DNA of 64,000 nt, from NCBI RefSeq assembly GCF_901709675.1, contig NC_051099.1, forward strand, positions 6,200,001 to 6,264,000, in the 5' to 3' direction. The DNA is from Syngnathus acus. Lineage: Eukaryota > Chordata > Actinopteri > Syngnathiformes > Syngnathidae. Position numbers and translations under genes: made by a program. The notes below the pieces were generated by a model, which was given only the letters and a program-made list of their open reading frames with translations, searched no databases and was not told the DNA's origin. Positions 24,801 to 36,800 of this stretch are shown piece after piece; the first letter of the stretch is position 1, and every line of letters starts with the position of its first letter.

Positions 24801-27800
24801 CCCCAGTGAGCCCAGAAGGTTCTTCTTGATGAAATTTACCATGCAGTGGTCTGTAGGGACGATGTGAAAGGGGTGTCAGTTTTCATTCTAGAAAGTAGGA
24901 CTTGGTGTTGAGGCCTTAAAGTCTCAGAGAGATATGAGCAAGTACTGAATGTGTCGCATTAGCGTAGCGATGCCAACTTACACTCGACCAAGTTGTTCTG
25001 CAACGGCGTGCCAGTTAGCACCACTCTCCGCCGCGTCTTTACGGCACCCATGGCTTTAGAAATGTTGGAGCACTCGTTGCGCAGAATGTGCCCTTCATCA
25101 CATATCACAAAGTCTGGTCCTGTTGACAAACCAGCCTCAGAGAAAGCATGTTGAAGGATCCTGAAAAGTGCAAAGTACTCTACCTGGATCCACCAGTAGG
25201 CTTTTAAGCTGCTGCTTTAACCTGCTGTCGCTCAGTTTGGTGGATAGCGACAGGTTTCGGAACATTTCGTAGCCCATAATCATCACACCTCCAGTCGTGT
25301 GCCAGCTCTGAATTGCTTGTAGTCGTGTGAGAATATTTTTTTTGGTGGCCAGTTCAGTAACCTGTAATTTGTATTTTTCAACATTAACCAAATGAGGATG
25401 CATGTTTTGTCACTGTACGTGTGTGTAATCCCATACCTTCACTATGTCTTTCCCTAACTCTTTTTGCCATTTGTTGAACTCGCAAACCCAGTTGAGCACA
25501 GTGTTGAGAGGACACACCACCAAGGCCGTTTTAAAATGTAAGACTTTCGACCGCAATACCGTGTGCAGGAAGGCAACAACCTAAAAATAGGTAAGTGGAG
25601 AAAAGAAGGAACAAACAGTCATAAACGAATTGTGAGAAAAATTAAAGGAGACATTTCTTTTAAACTTTACTATCAATGGATCAATACCTGCAGGGTCTTT
25701 CCCAGGCCCATACAATGAGCCAAGATGCAACCTGTTCCTGGACTGGAGTTGGCCTTCTTCACTGACTCACAGCAGTTGTCCCAAATGAATTGGAGTCCTG
25801 TTGATGAGGACAGAGAGAATGAAAAAGGTTGGGGGGAAAAATAAAATAAAACAAAATAACTGTATGAAACATGCATTCAAATTCCAACTGGTAAAGCACT
25901 TGTCAAATAAAAAAAAACGTTTTCTGTGTGAAAACTGTGCCACAAGAGGGCGTTAGTCGCCTCAAAGTGATACATTAACTCTATTAATTTTTATTTTTTT
26001 TTAATCCAGTAGAGTACATTTCTGAAGTCCCGCCCAGTTGTATATTTGCATTTGAAATTGAGGTAAACACACAGTAGAAAAGTGCAAGTGAAACAATAAA
26101 GAACGATTCAATGTGTGCACGTGTGAGTGTCCACTCACCGTCCACTTGGTGAGGCTTGAGATTAATTACTAGGTTCCTGTGCACCTGGACTAGCGGTGTC
26201 TTGGTCCCCTCATCCTGATCCAGAATTAACTTGGTGGTGACGGACTCCTGAGAATGATCTATGACAATTGCCTGAAGGCAACGCTGGACTGTCAGTCTTG
26301 AATGCTTGCCTTTATACTTGATGCGTGTGCACTACCTCTCGACGCTCCTCCATCAGCTGCTCCCTACTTGCTAGTCGTCTACATCTCTCTTCCTCCTCCC
26401 GTAGCGCTTCCTGGGTTTCAGACCGGAGATTGTCGTCTTGGATGATTCGGCGGATTTTTTTGCGTCCTTTGGGTGTGCCCTGACTGCTGTTAAAATCACC
26501 CTCAGTGTTATCTTGTTCATTCTGCGGCAATAGAAGTCAGCAACATCAGACTTCAAACTTCTTGCAAGTGATGGTGATTGGTCATTGCTAGTTACCTCAT
26601 CGCTGCTAGTGTCAGACAACAAAATGCAGGTCACCGGGGTCTTGCTAACAAACGGAGACGGCCGAAGGGTCTCCTCCTTGACTTTAGGTGGTGAACTGGA
26701 AAAAGAAAATGAAACGGGTTACACACCTGCAGTACATCTATGAAGTGTCCATCCATCCATTTTCGATACTAAAATATTTGGTCGTTGATTGAGCTCTTCG
26801 GATGGGGAGGGCCGGCTGGCCCTACTCCTCCCGTGCTTTTAAAGGTTCTTTTCTAGGAAACTCTATTCCTTAAATAGACGTTTTTTTGGGTCACGCACGG
26901 AAGCACAAATATGGTTTTTATTTTTATTATATTTTTATTTGCTTGGCTAAAATATATTCTGTAACCGCTTAAAGCAATATTATCACACAATTAGAACAAG
27001 ATGCCCACCAATATAAGAATAGGGGTGTGTTAAAAGTTGTTTGAAAGGTTGAAATAAATGTGTTTCTATTTTCTTTTATTTTATTTTATTTGCTTGGCTG
27101 AAATATATTCTGTAACAGCTTAAAGCAATATTATCACACAATTAGAAAAAGGGGCCCACCACGATGTGGTGTGTTAAAAAATGTTTAAAAGATTACCGTT
27201 TTTTTCCGTGTATAATGCGCAAAATTTAACTAATTTATTGTCCTAAAATCTGGGGTGCGCATTATACATGGGTACAATTTTTTTTTAATTTTTATTTTTT
27301 TAATTTTTATTTTTTTATTTTTTATTTTTTTAAGAAAATCATGGTACAACAAAACCAACAACAGGACTGACCGACAATAGTGTGTTTGTACTGTGCTCTG
27401 GTCATTTCGTCAAAGAAGGGATAATAGTCCTCTTCTCTTCTTGACTGACAATGAATGTGATAGTTTAATACAATCAGCAAATAACAAAATGCGTATTACA
27501 GGTAATATTTTATTTCACAACACTTTGCCTTGTTCCTTTCGTCTCTGCTGTTCACTTCAAACACGCTCCATACGAACGCAATGCTCTCGTATCAGACGCT
27601 TGCTCGATCACCTGCTCGTTTGCTGTCACAATGTACCCTACACAAATCCGAAACATTTGTTGCGGCTCCGAGTCACGACGAGGGGCAAGTTTTGGTTTCC
27701 AAGGGTGTTTTTATTCCTCTTCAACGTCTCTCCCATACAGAGCCGCCTTTTTCACATGTCCGCACGTCACTTTCCTCTCTTTTCATCTGATCGCGGTGGT

Positions 27801-30800
27801 GCCTTTACGGGCAGTCGGAGAAATCAACGGCAACAAAAAAAAATACATCCAGCCTAGTTAAGACCATACCAAAGACTATAAAAATGGGACCCATTGCCTC
27901 CCTGCGTGTGTGACGATCATTGGGACTTAAAAAAAAAAAAGAAAAAAAAAAAAAAATTGGGTGCGTATTATACATGGGTACAGGCTTTTTTCCAGCATCA
28001 ACATGCCATTTTTAGGGTGCGTATTATACATGGGGGCGCATTATACACGGAAAACAACGGTAGTTAAATTTTGCGCATTATACATGGGAAAAAACGGTAA
28101 TTTAACTCGGGTGGTTAGCGTACGGACGAGTCCCTTCACCCCCGGCTTATTGAACCCGTTAACGGGGAGCCGGTGCCACTTTAATAAAGTGCGCGTTTGA
28201 CATTTTAAGATTTATTAATAGATGTTTGCTCGCAGCTCCAAAACGAACCTGTGTGGAGTTTTTTCAGTTTTTCTTTCTTCCCAGGAACTGTCATAATTCC
28301 GCTCCCTGATACAAACAAATGTCAGAACGGCCTTGAGTGACAAAAACAGTCTCTTTAAGGAATAGAGTTTCCTAGAAAAGAACCTTTAAAAGCACGGGAG
28401 GAGTAGGGCCAGCCGGCCCTCCCCGTCCGAAAAGCCCAGCATAAAGAGAAGTGTCGGTTCAGCGTTGGACAGAAGGTGTGGATCAAGTCGAGAGACCTGA
28501 ACAGCAACACTGCAGTGAAGACCAAGTACGACTGTTCAGACATAGTCAGTGAGGTTTTGGATAAAAACACAGTACGACTAAAGAAGAAAGGAATCCAGGG
28601 GGTTGAACAGCTGAAGCCGTTACCGGTTGACCAAGCAAAGAAGTAACTCAGAAGATATATGGCAACCGACTACGGAGCCTTCCCGGCCTTCGTGCGCTTG
28701 GCCGCACACAAAGGTGCGGTCATCGTGAGACGGACGCCTAATGGGATTCAAACCGGAAGGGCCCTAGATCTAGTGAAATTGGCCAAGCGGGGTGGCACTC
28801 CCGTTGGACCGGAACATTTTCGCTGGACATGGGTCGACGAAGCATGTGTCATTTGTTTGACACCCAACCTGTTGCCTACTAGGTGGTCAGGAGTAGGTTT
28901 CACGATGCCACCAATTCTGACCACCGACGTAAGGGACTTGGAGTTTGCCCAGATGAACGAGGACAAGCTCCCGGTCAAAGTGCTGGATGCCATGGTGTGC
29001 CACCGTTGTCGAATCACCATTTTACCAAGAATGGTGGTCTTTTCACAGTGGGAAACCGGACCGACCACGGATGCACGGGCTCGACAAATTGCCACGTGTA
29101 CATGCGTTTGGGACGGCGGTGTCCTGACATATTGTCCCATGTGTTTGAGTCGCATGGCAACAGAAAAATTATTGAAAGTAGGAGAAGCAGAAGGATGGCA
29201 GATCACCAAAGCCATGACCCCCCTGGCGACCCTCTATCCAGTTTTGGGGGGAGCAGCTTGGCCTGCATATGATCACAAACAGGACATGAAGAATTTTTAT
29301 GCAGCCTTGGGCTATTGTTGGCCCTGGCCGCGGCCAGCTGGCCGGCCTGCCCTCGGCCGTTACACAGACAAGGCCGATCCAATGGCCTTGTTTGTTCGTG
29401 CATCGATTATTCCAGTGGGGGGGAGAGTAGGATTGGGAGACCTGCTTGACGGACCTTGGAAGCCAATGACATGGGCCCGGGCAATAGCCCAGATAGTGGC
29501 GTACAAGTACGCACCGTTGGTCGCAGTGGGGGCAGCCCCTACAGAGACCAACCCAGCTGTGAGCAATATGTATTGCTACCGAAGTGTTTTGGACACAAGT
29601 AACAAAGGATTTCAGTATGTGATAAAGAGGGGGATATTTTGTTTGGCACCTGGAAACAAAGTCGGATCAGGCCTTTTAGTAAATGAGGGTGAGGCAGCAC
29701 TAGTAGGAATTACAGTAAAAATGGCAATTATTCCCTATGAAGGAATATATTCGCTAGGAGTCAAATTGGAAGCCACCAGGCTTAGCCATTTTTCCGCCAG
29801 GGTCCGGGCTATTCTCAGAGATCCAAGACAGGCACGAGAGGAACAAGTCCTGTTTCCTCTCAACAACGAAAGAGAGGAACGGGAGCAAGTCCTGATTCCA
29901 CTCTGCGAAGCAAGAGGGGAACAGGAAGCCACAGCAGCGGCAGGGGGACCTCAGGAAACGGTTGAAGAAATAAATGACCTGGATCTGCCGGAGAGAAGTG
30001 AGCGGGAGAAAGGCCCGGAGCAGGAGTTGGGTTTGTAAATGGGACAAGACAAACCAAGCGCAGCATCAGTGCTTGTGATATTAAGTATTTTAGGGCGCCC
30101 GGAAATTTTGCTAATTGTGTGAAGGCGAATATGTTATTCTACACCATTTACTTTATTATTATTGTGTGAAGGCGAAGGCCACTTACCAAAAATTCCAAAT
30201 TTGAAATTCAACCAAATTCTCCAAAATTTCGTTTTTCTACTCTAATTTCTACATTCTTCAACCGATTCAACCCATTCCAACTTTCAACTGTTCATCTTTT
30301 GCCTACCTATTCCACAACTTCCCACTTACCAAAAATTCCTAATTTGAAATTCAACCAACTTCTCCAAAATTTCGTTTTTCTACTCTAATTTCTACATTTT
30401 TCAACCGATTCAACCCATTCCAACTTTCAACTGTTCATCTTTTGCCTACCTATTCCACAACTTTCCACTTACCAAAAATTCCAAATTTGAAATTCAACCA
30501 AATTCTCCAAAATTTCGTTTTTCTACTCTAATTTCTACATTTTTCAACCGATTCAACCCATTCCAACTTTCAGCTGTTCATCTTTTGCCTACCTATTCCA
30601 CAACTTCCCACTTACCAAAAATTCCAAATTTGAAATTCAACCAAATTCTCCAAAATTTCGTTTTTCTACTCTAATTTCTACATTTTTCAACCGATTCAAC
30701 CCATTCCAACTTTCAACCTTTTGCCTACCTATTCCACAACTTCCCACTTACCAAAAATTCAAAATTTGAAATTCAACCAAATTCTCCAAAATTTCGTTTT

Positions 30801-33800
30801 TCTACTCTAATTTCTACATTTTTCAACCGATTCAACCCATTCCAACTTTCAACTGTTCATCTTTTGCTTACCTATTCCACAACTTCCCACTTACCAAAAA
30901 TTCCAAATTTGAAATTCAACCAAATTCTCCAAAATTTCGTTTTTCTACTCTAATTTCTACATTTCTCAACCGATTCAACCCATTCCAACTTTCAACCTTT
31001 TGCCTACCTATTCCACAACTTCCCACTTACCAAAAATTCAAAATTTGAAATTCAACCAAATTCTCCAATATTTCGTTTTTCTACTCTAATTTCTACATTT
31101 TTCAACCGATTCAACCCATTCCAACTTTCAACTGTTCATCTTTTGCTTACCTATTCCACAACTTCCCACTTACCAAAAATTCCACATTTGAAATTCAACC
31201 AAATTCTCCAAAATTTCGTTTTTCTACTCTAATTTCTACATTTCTCAACCGATTCAACCCATTCCAACTTTCAACTGTTCATCTTTTGCCTACCTATTCC
31301 ACAACTTCCCACTTACCAAAAATTCCAAATTTGAAATTCAACCAAATTCTCCAAAATGTCGTTTTTCTACTCTAATTTCTACATTTTTCAACCGATTCCA
31401 CCCATTCCAACTTTCAACTGTTCATCTTTTGCCGACCTATTCCACAACTTCCCACTTACCAAATATTCCAAACTTTCAATTTTGAAATTCACCACAAATT
31501 CTCCAAATTTTCTACATTTCTCAAGTAATTCAACACGTTTCAACATCATTCGGCAGCATTCCCCGAAGAAGTTATTCATACATTTCGCCTTCACACGCAA
31601 TTTCTCCAGAAATTGCAAATTCTAGTTTAACAATAGGTTTGATTTGCAAAATCAAACAAGAGGAAAAAACTGTTAAAAGAAATTGGATTTTCAAGGAGGG
31701 TGATGAGCACGCAGAATGGTACAGTAATGCTTCGTGTGTCCCATTGCCCGAATCTAAAGGTGGTTATTGGGAAAAGGGTAGTAGGAAGCCGGAGGAATTT
31801 TCATTCCCAGCTCCGATGAAAAACTTATCCCGGATGGGAACCGTGTTGGAGTTGTTTGGATTTGGTTTGTGAAACATCACAAAGTTATTCAAAAAGTAAG
31901 CGTCGCCTTAACCGGGTACGACGAGATTTGCCCGACAAAAAGAAGTCGGCATTTTGGGATTGCCAGAGGGTTTTTAGTAGGCTAGATTCGTGTTATTTTA
32001 ACGTGGGACAATTTTGGATCTTTTTGTGGTCTATATGCACGGCCGAGTATATATCGACCCGAAAACGCCCAGAGGCAACGCTGAAATTGTACTACTTTTT
32101 TTATGGACTGCTTTAGAAGTGGTATCAATCTTTTTTTATTACCGTTTTTTTTCCATGTATAATGCGCCCCCATGTATAATACGCACCCTAAAAATGGCAT
32201 GTCGATGCTGGAAAAAAGCCTGTACCCATGTATAATACGCACCCAAATTTTGATTTTTTTTTTTTTTTTTTTTTAAAGTCCCAATGATCGTCACACACGC
32301 GTCTGGGTGTGGTGAAATTTGTCCTCTGCATTTGACCCATCCCCGTGTGATTTTGATCCATCCTTTGGGGGAGAGGGGAGCAGTGAGCAGCAGCGGCGCC
32401 GCGCTCGGGAATCATTTGGTGATCTAACCCCCCAATTCCAACCCTTAATGCTGAGTGCCAAGCAGGGAGGCAATGGGTCCCATTTTTATAGTCTTTGGTA
32501 TGACCCGGCCGGGTTACTTAAGTCCGTAAACATAAAATTATTTCAGAAAAAAGATCATCTTTGGGAACAACCGGATGTTATTCTGCCGGTCAGTATCACT
32601 GCGCATGCAGTAGCAAACTCGATAGCGAAGAAATATGTGAGACTCTCAATGGGATCACCAATATTTGAGTGATGTTCCAGTTATTTATCACAATTATTTA
32701 TTATTATAATAATAATATATATAATAATTATTTATTTATTATTCACAATTGTCATGGTGATCTTTCTGGTGATTTCTTAACTAGGCTGGATGTATTTTTT
32801 TTGTTGGCGTTGATTTCTCCGACTGCCCAGAAAGGCACCACCGCGATCAGTTAGGTTAAAATGAAAAGAGAGGAAAGTGACGTTGTAAAGAACCATCCGT
32901 GACAAGATTTTCTTCAAAAATTGTTGTACCATGATTTTCTTCACAAAAAAAAAAAAAGAAAAAAATAATAATAATTAAAAGAAATTGTATTAGAAGCAGT
33001 GTTAGTAATAGGGATGGCCGTGCATGTAATAGGGACAGTATCACGACTTGACCGAAATGTTCGCTCCTCTGTCACGTGGAAGTGGCGCACAGCCAAACTC
33101 GTGCTCTGGTGCGTAATATGGGGGTTATTGTCGGTGTTAATTTGGATCCAAATAGTGGACCAGTTTGTGATGATAACATGGTTTTTCACATACTCAGTTT
33201 TTTTCCCTCTCCCGCCTCATAAGGCTAGAGTGGAGCGGCCGGGAAGCCCCCCTATTGTACGCCAAGGGGCGGGTAGAGGGTTTATGATTTGATATATATG
33301 ATAAGATATGTTACATTTGTGCTTCCATGTGTTCCAGATTGTACACCGTGTTGCGGATGCACTAAAATGCATCCTATGCGGATTGACCCATATGAAATTG
33401 GCCTGGGTGGTCGGAAAAGCTTATGTGGGGAACTGTTGTTACCCGGCCTGCTTTAATGTAGCTTGGCTAGTCCCGGACAGTATCTATGTGAAGGAGGGGG
33501 AGCAGTACAGCTTGGACCATCTCGGATGGGAGGGATATGCGGATTTAATGTCCACCGCAATTCTGCTCGAAACATCTAGAGGACCCGTATCTGCATGTAC
33601 GGTTCTCCTGGAGGAAGCTGGGGATGCTCACGGCACCATTTGGCCCCTAACCCACATGACGTGGCGTCAACAGAACGGCGCTCGATGTGTCACATCACAT
33701 TCGCAGTGTGGCCGCTGCTTGACCGTAAGTCCGGCTCACCGGCTGCTGCCTGCTGACTTTTACACAAACCCACATACAGGGTACGGCTCGCTTCAAGGTG

Positions 33801-36800
33801 TGGAGCAGCCCAACGGAGCCCCGGTGGGGCTTGTCCGGCCTGCACGTCGGAACCGGTGTTTTGGACATTGGTCCCTAGATGGGACCTTTGTTGAGTGCAG
33901 AGTACCATGCAGAGACTGCTTGGGACGTCAAGCTCCTGGCGGCATCCGTCAGCGTGATAATTCTGGCTACGGCGACGACTCTCCCCCCAATTCACCTGCT
34001 GGCCCCCCACGGGGAGCAAGCCCTCTAGACGTGGATGCAGCTCCGTCTGAGCCTGAGGACGACGTCGAGGCTCGTGAAGGGCGCGGAGGAGAGGCTGACG
34101 ATGAGAATGAGGAAACAGACGCCGACGGTGTTGCTGCAGGGAATTCAACACCTCCAGTGCTGAGATCCGCGTTGGAAGTTCATGCTGACGACGACGATGA
34201 TTCCGACCGCTTGTCCCGCCTGATCAGCGCCCTTGCAGAGATCGCCAGACAAGGAGATGCGGCAGTGGCCTGCCCTACATCTACGACCGCTGAGATTGTG
34301 AATATCTCCGACGATGAAATGACTGATTAGCTCCCGATATGGGTTGAGGACAGGGACATTTATTACCTGCTTCTCAATCCAATGGGGCCGTGTCATGTAA
34401 CATGAGTGTGGGGAGGAACAAATGGTGCAAAAAGTGAGTATGGATTGCTCCCAGGAATAAATTGGCGAAGCTGACATTCCAAATTTTAGCAGCAGATGGT
34501 GCAAAATTTAAGTTGAGAAGTATTGAATAAATTGGCAAAGCTGAAATTCCAAAATTTTCCAAGAGATGGTGCCAAACCGTTAGAGGGGACCAAAGATGGG
34601 CAAGACCAGCTGAACTAGCAAAAATAGAAGACACGGGGTCGGTTTTTTGGGTCACGCACGGAAGCACAAATATGGTTTTTATTTTTATTATCTTTTTATT
34701 TGCTTGGCTAAAATATATTCTGTAACCGCTTAAAGCAATATTATCACACAATTAGAACAAGATGCCCACCAATATAAGAATAGTGGTGTGTTAAAAGTTG
34801 TTTGAAAGGTTGAAATAAATGTGTTTTTATTTTATTTTATTTGCTTGGCTGAAATATATTCTGTAACAGCTTAAAGCAATATTATCACACAATTAGAAAA
34901 AGGGGCCCACCACGATGTGGTGTGTTAAAAAATGTTTAAAAGATTAATTCAAGGGTTTTGATTTTTGATTTTATGGTTGAGTAAAGTGTAACTTTGAAGT
35001 ATTATTTTTAGAAAAGGAGAAGTGAAGAAAAGAGGAAGTAAGGTAGTTGCCAGGGTTTCGGCCGTATTTTGGTGGAAGATAGAGAGTGGGGCGGAAACAG
35101 CTGCCCAAAAACAGCAGGTACATGTGCGTGGGAAACTGGTCAGTGTAGAGGCCAGCGAAAGGAGGGGGGGGGGCAGAGAAGTCTATAAAAAGGTCGCCAT
35201 AGACATCTACGGGGCTCTCTCCCGGACCGCGTTCATACGTGAAGAAGCCCGTATGAGTTTCAAGACTTTTTCTAAAGCCTTCGAGATCTTTGTGTGAGAC
35301 GCAAGATTGCTGGCCTGGATTAACTTGGATTTACTCAAAAGAATTGGACTGGACAACTTTGCGTGAGGAGCTAGATGAGGGGACGACTCTTTCTGTATTT
35401 CCGCGAGGGGAGGGAGACAGTCATCGGGTAGTCGGTCCTCTCGAGGCCAAACTAGTTTCCAAATTGGATTTTTAGAAATAAGATCGAACTGATCACTCGA
35501 CTTTATTTCCACCAAAAAATAACCCAATTGGTTGCTACCTTTTCCCTCTTTTCTGATTTATTTTTTTGCAATCAAAAAGTACTCCGGGATTGAATGATTT
35601 TATTCGCAAGTGTATCAGTGAGTGGGATTGTTCAGTTTCTGGAGGATTGAGATTTGTGATTTTATTTCATGCTTCTTCAATAAAAGTGTTTTATATACTC
35701 ATTTAATTTGGTGTGCGCTAATTTGTATGATATACGTATGCAATCGATTGTTTGTGGTTGGTTTGATAATTCGATTTATTAACGGGAGATTATTATGGTG
35801 TGTAATCATACCATAATAAATAAAAAGAACGAAGGTGTTTAAATTAGATATATTTAATTTGAGAGTAGAATTAAAAGTAGTTTAAATGTCCGTCGGGCAC
35901 GGGCCAGTTCCTATTTTGTCGGGCCGCGTCAAAGCTACGTTGGATGATTTTGAGGAATTAATTTGCCTTCAAAATTAATTGCAGGATAATTATAATTCGA
36001 TTAAATCATTTTGATTCGTATTAAGTAAGATATTATTTTGTTGAAAACGATCGAGTTGGTGGAAGCACTCCCACGGTTAAGAGTTTATTTATGAATTAGT
36101 TATTAATTTATTAGTTTAAATTATTATTAATTTAACTCGGGTGGTTAGCGTACGGACGAGTCCCTTCACCCCCGGCTTATTGAACCCGTTAACGGGGAGC
36201 CGGTGCCCCTTTAATAAAGTGCGCGTTTGACAATACCTTTCCAGGTTCTCTTCATCCTCTGAATCACTCAGCTCCTCGCTCATTGCAGATACTTGCGTGT
36301 CCGATGAGTTATCAGTAACTTCGCTCTCATCATTAGCTGGACATAAAGTAGCGACACATTAAGAAAATTCCAAGATGAGCCACAAAGGAAGTGCTCCATG
36401 TATGAGGTGTCCTTACAGCTCAGCTCCTTGGGGACGACTCTCCTCTTCCTGTCTGCCTTCCGTGCTTTATTCCCTAACGGTGCCTTGTCACTTCCTGTGC
36501 CCTCATCCAAGGTGAGTTTGTGGCGCAGCAAGGGGTGCTGCCTCAAGTTGGAGCCATCAGTGCCAGCGTCAGATGACAACTTTTGCCCTGTAGCAGACAT
36601 TTGAATGATGACGTAACCAACGGGAGGTTTGGACTTCCAAGCTTTCAACAAGCCTAAGGGGGTTGTGTTTATCTGGATGAAATGCACACGGCGATTTTAC
36701 AGGGCACACTCACCATCTTCTCCACATTCTTCACTGACTTCTTTAAAATCCTTTTCAGCCTCAGAAGACGACTCATCGTCCTGTGTTTCCTCATCTGCTG

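Larger units (their letters stand above)
30039..33291 (+). pseudogene. Broken envelope-like frame between ORF1 and ORF2
   Basis: An ATG directly follows the ORF1 stop and opens a frame whose residues 10-19 are hydrophobic, like a leader. After about 25 codons it runs into an inserted repeat (about 30095-31625). Coding-like DNA resumes at 31639-31872 (Trp- and Cys-containing, N-A-S glycosylation site) and continues with stops and frame changes to about 32125. It is interrupted by further repeats (about 32140-32500 and 32690-32965), with a short piece near 32505-32672. The last piece (about 32980-33291) has a hydrophobic span of some 35 residues with [13 protein letters not shown], fitting a membrane anchor. 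Position after pol plus leader-like and anchor-like ends suggest a retroviral envelope. It is not functional here. Confidence 0.5.
26887..36232 (+). mobile_element. LTR retroelement / endogenous retrovirus, antisense within atrx intron 13, internally deleted
   Basis: Direct repeats beginning TGGGTCACGC and ending GCGTTTGACA flank the element; TG...CA ends are typical of LTRs. In order: left LTR (26887-28202), integrase C-terminal remnant (to 28646), intact ORF1 (28659-30038), broken envelope-like frame with foreign insertions (30039 to about 33291), intact ORF2 (33308-34330), right LTR (34648-36232). Gag, protease, reverse transcriptase, RNase H and most of integrase are absent, and no primer-binding site could be recognised after the left LTR. 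It cannot move by itself. Comparable LTR parts differ at about 4 of 400 positions. No target duplication was found, so at least one end is rearranged. Family assignment is open; a retrovirus-like element with accessory genes is my inference. Confidence 0.85.

Noticed and set aside
27393-27861. 154-codon frame in the 5' LTR insertion as a gene
   Set aside because: It lies within a dispersed repeat, overlaps other frames of similar length, and has no domain features.
28748-29215. Minus-strand 155-codon frame within retroelement ORF1
   Set aside because: Shadow of ORF1; no motif and wrong strand for the element.
30181-31590. Regularly spaced repeats resembling a CRISPR-like array
   Set aside because: The whole 143-bp unit repeats, with no unique spacers, and the host is a vertebrate; it is a minisatellite.
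26887-36232. Herpesvirus- or adenovirus-like integrated virus carrying the two unknown ORFs
   Set aside because: LTRs with TG...CA ends and an integrase tail place both ORFs in a retroelement; no capsid, polymerase or terminase genes are seen.
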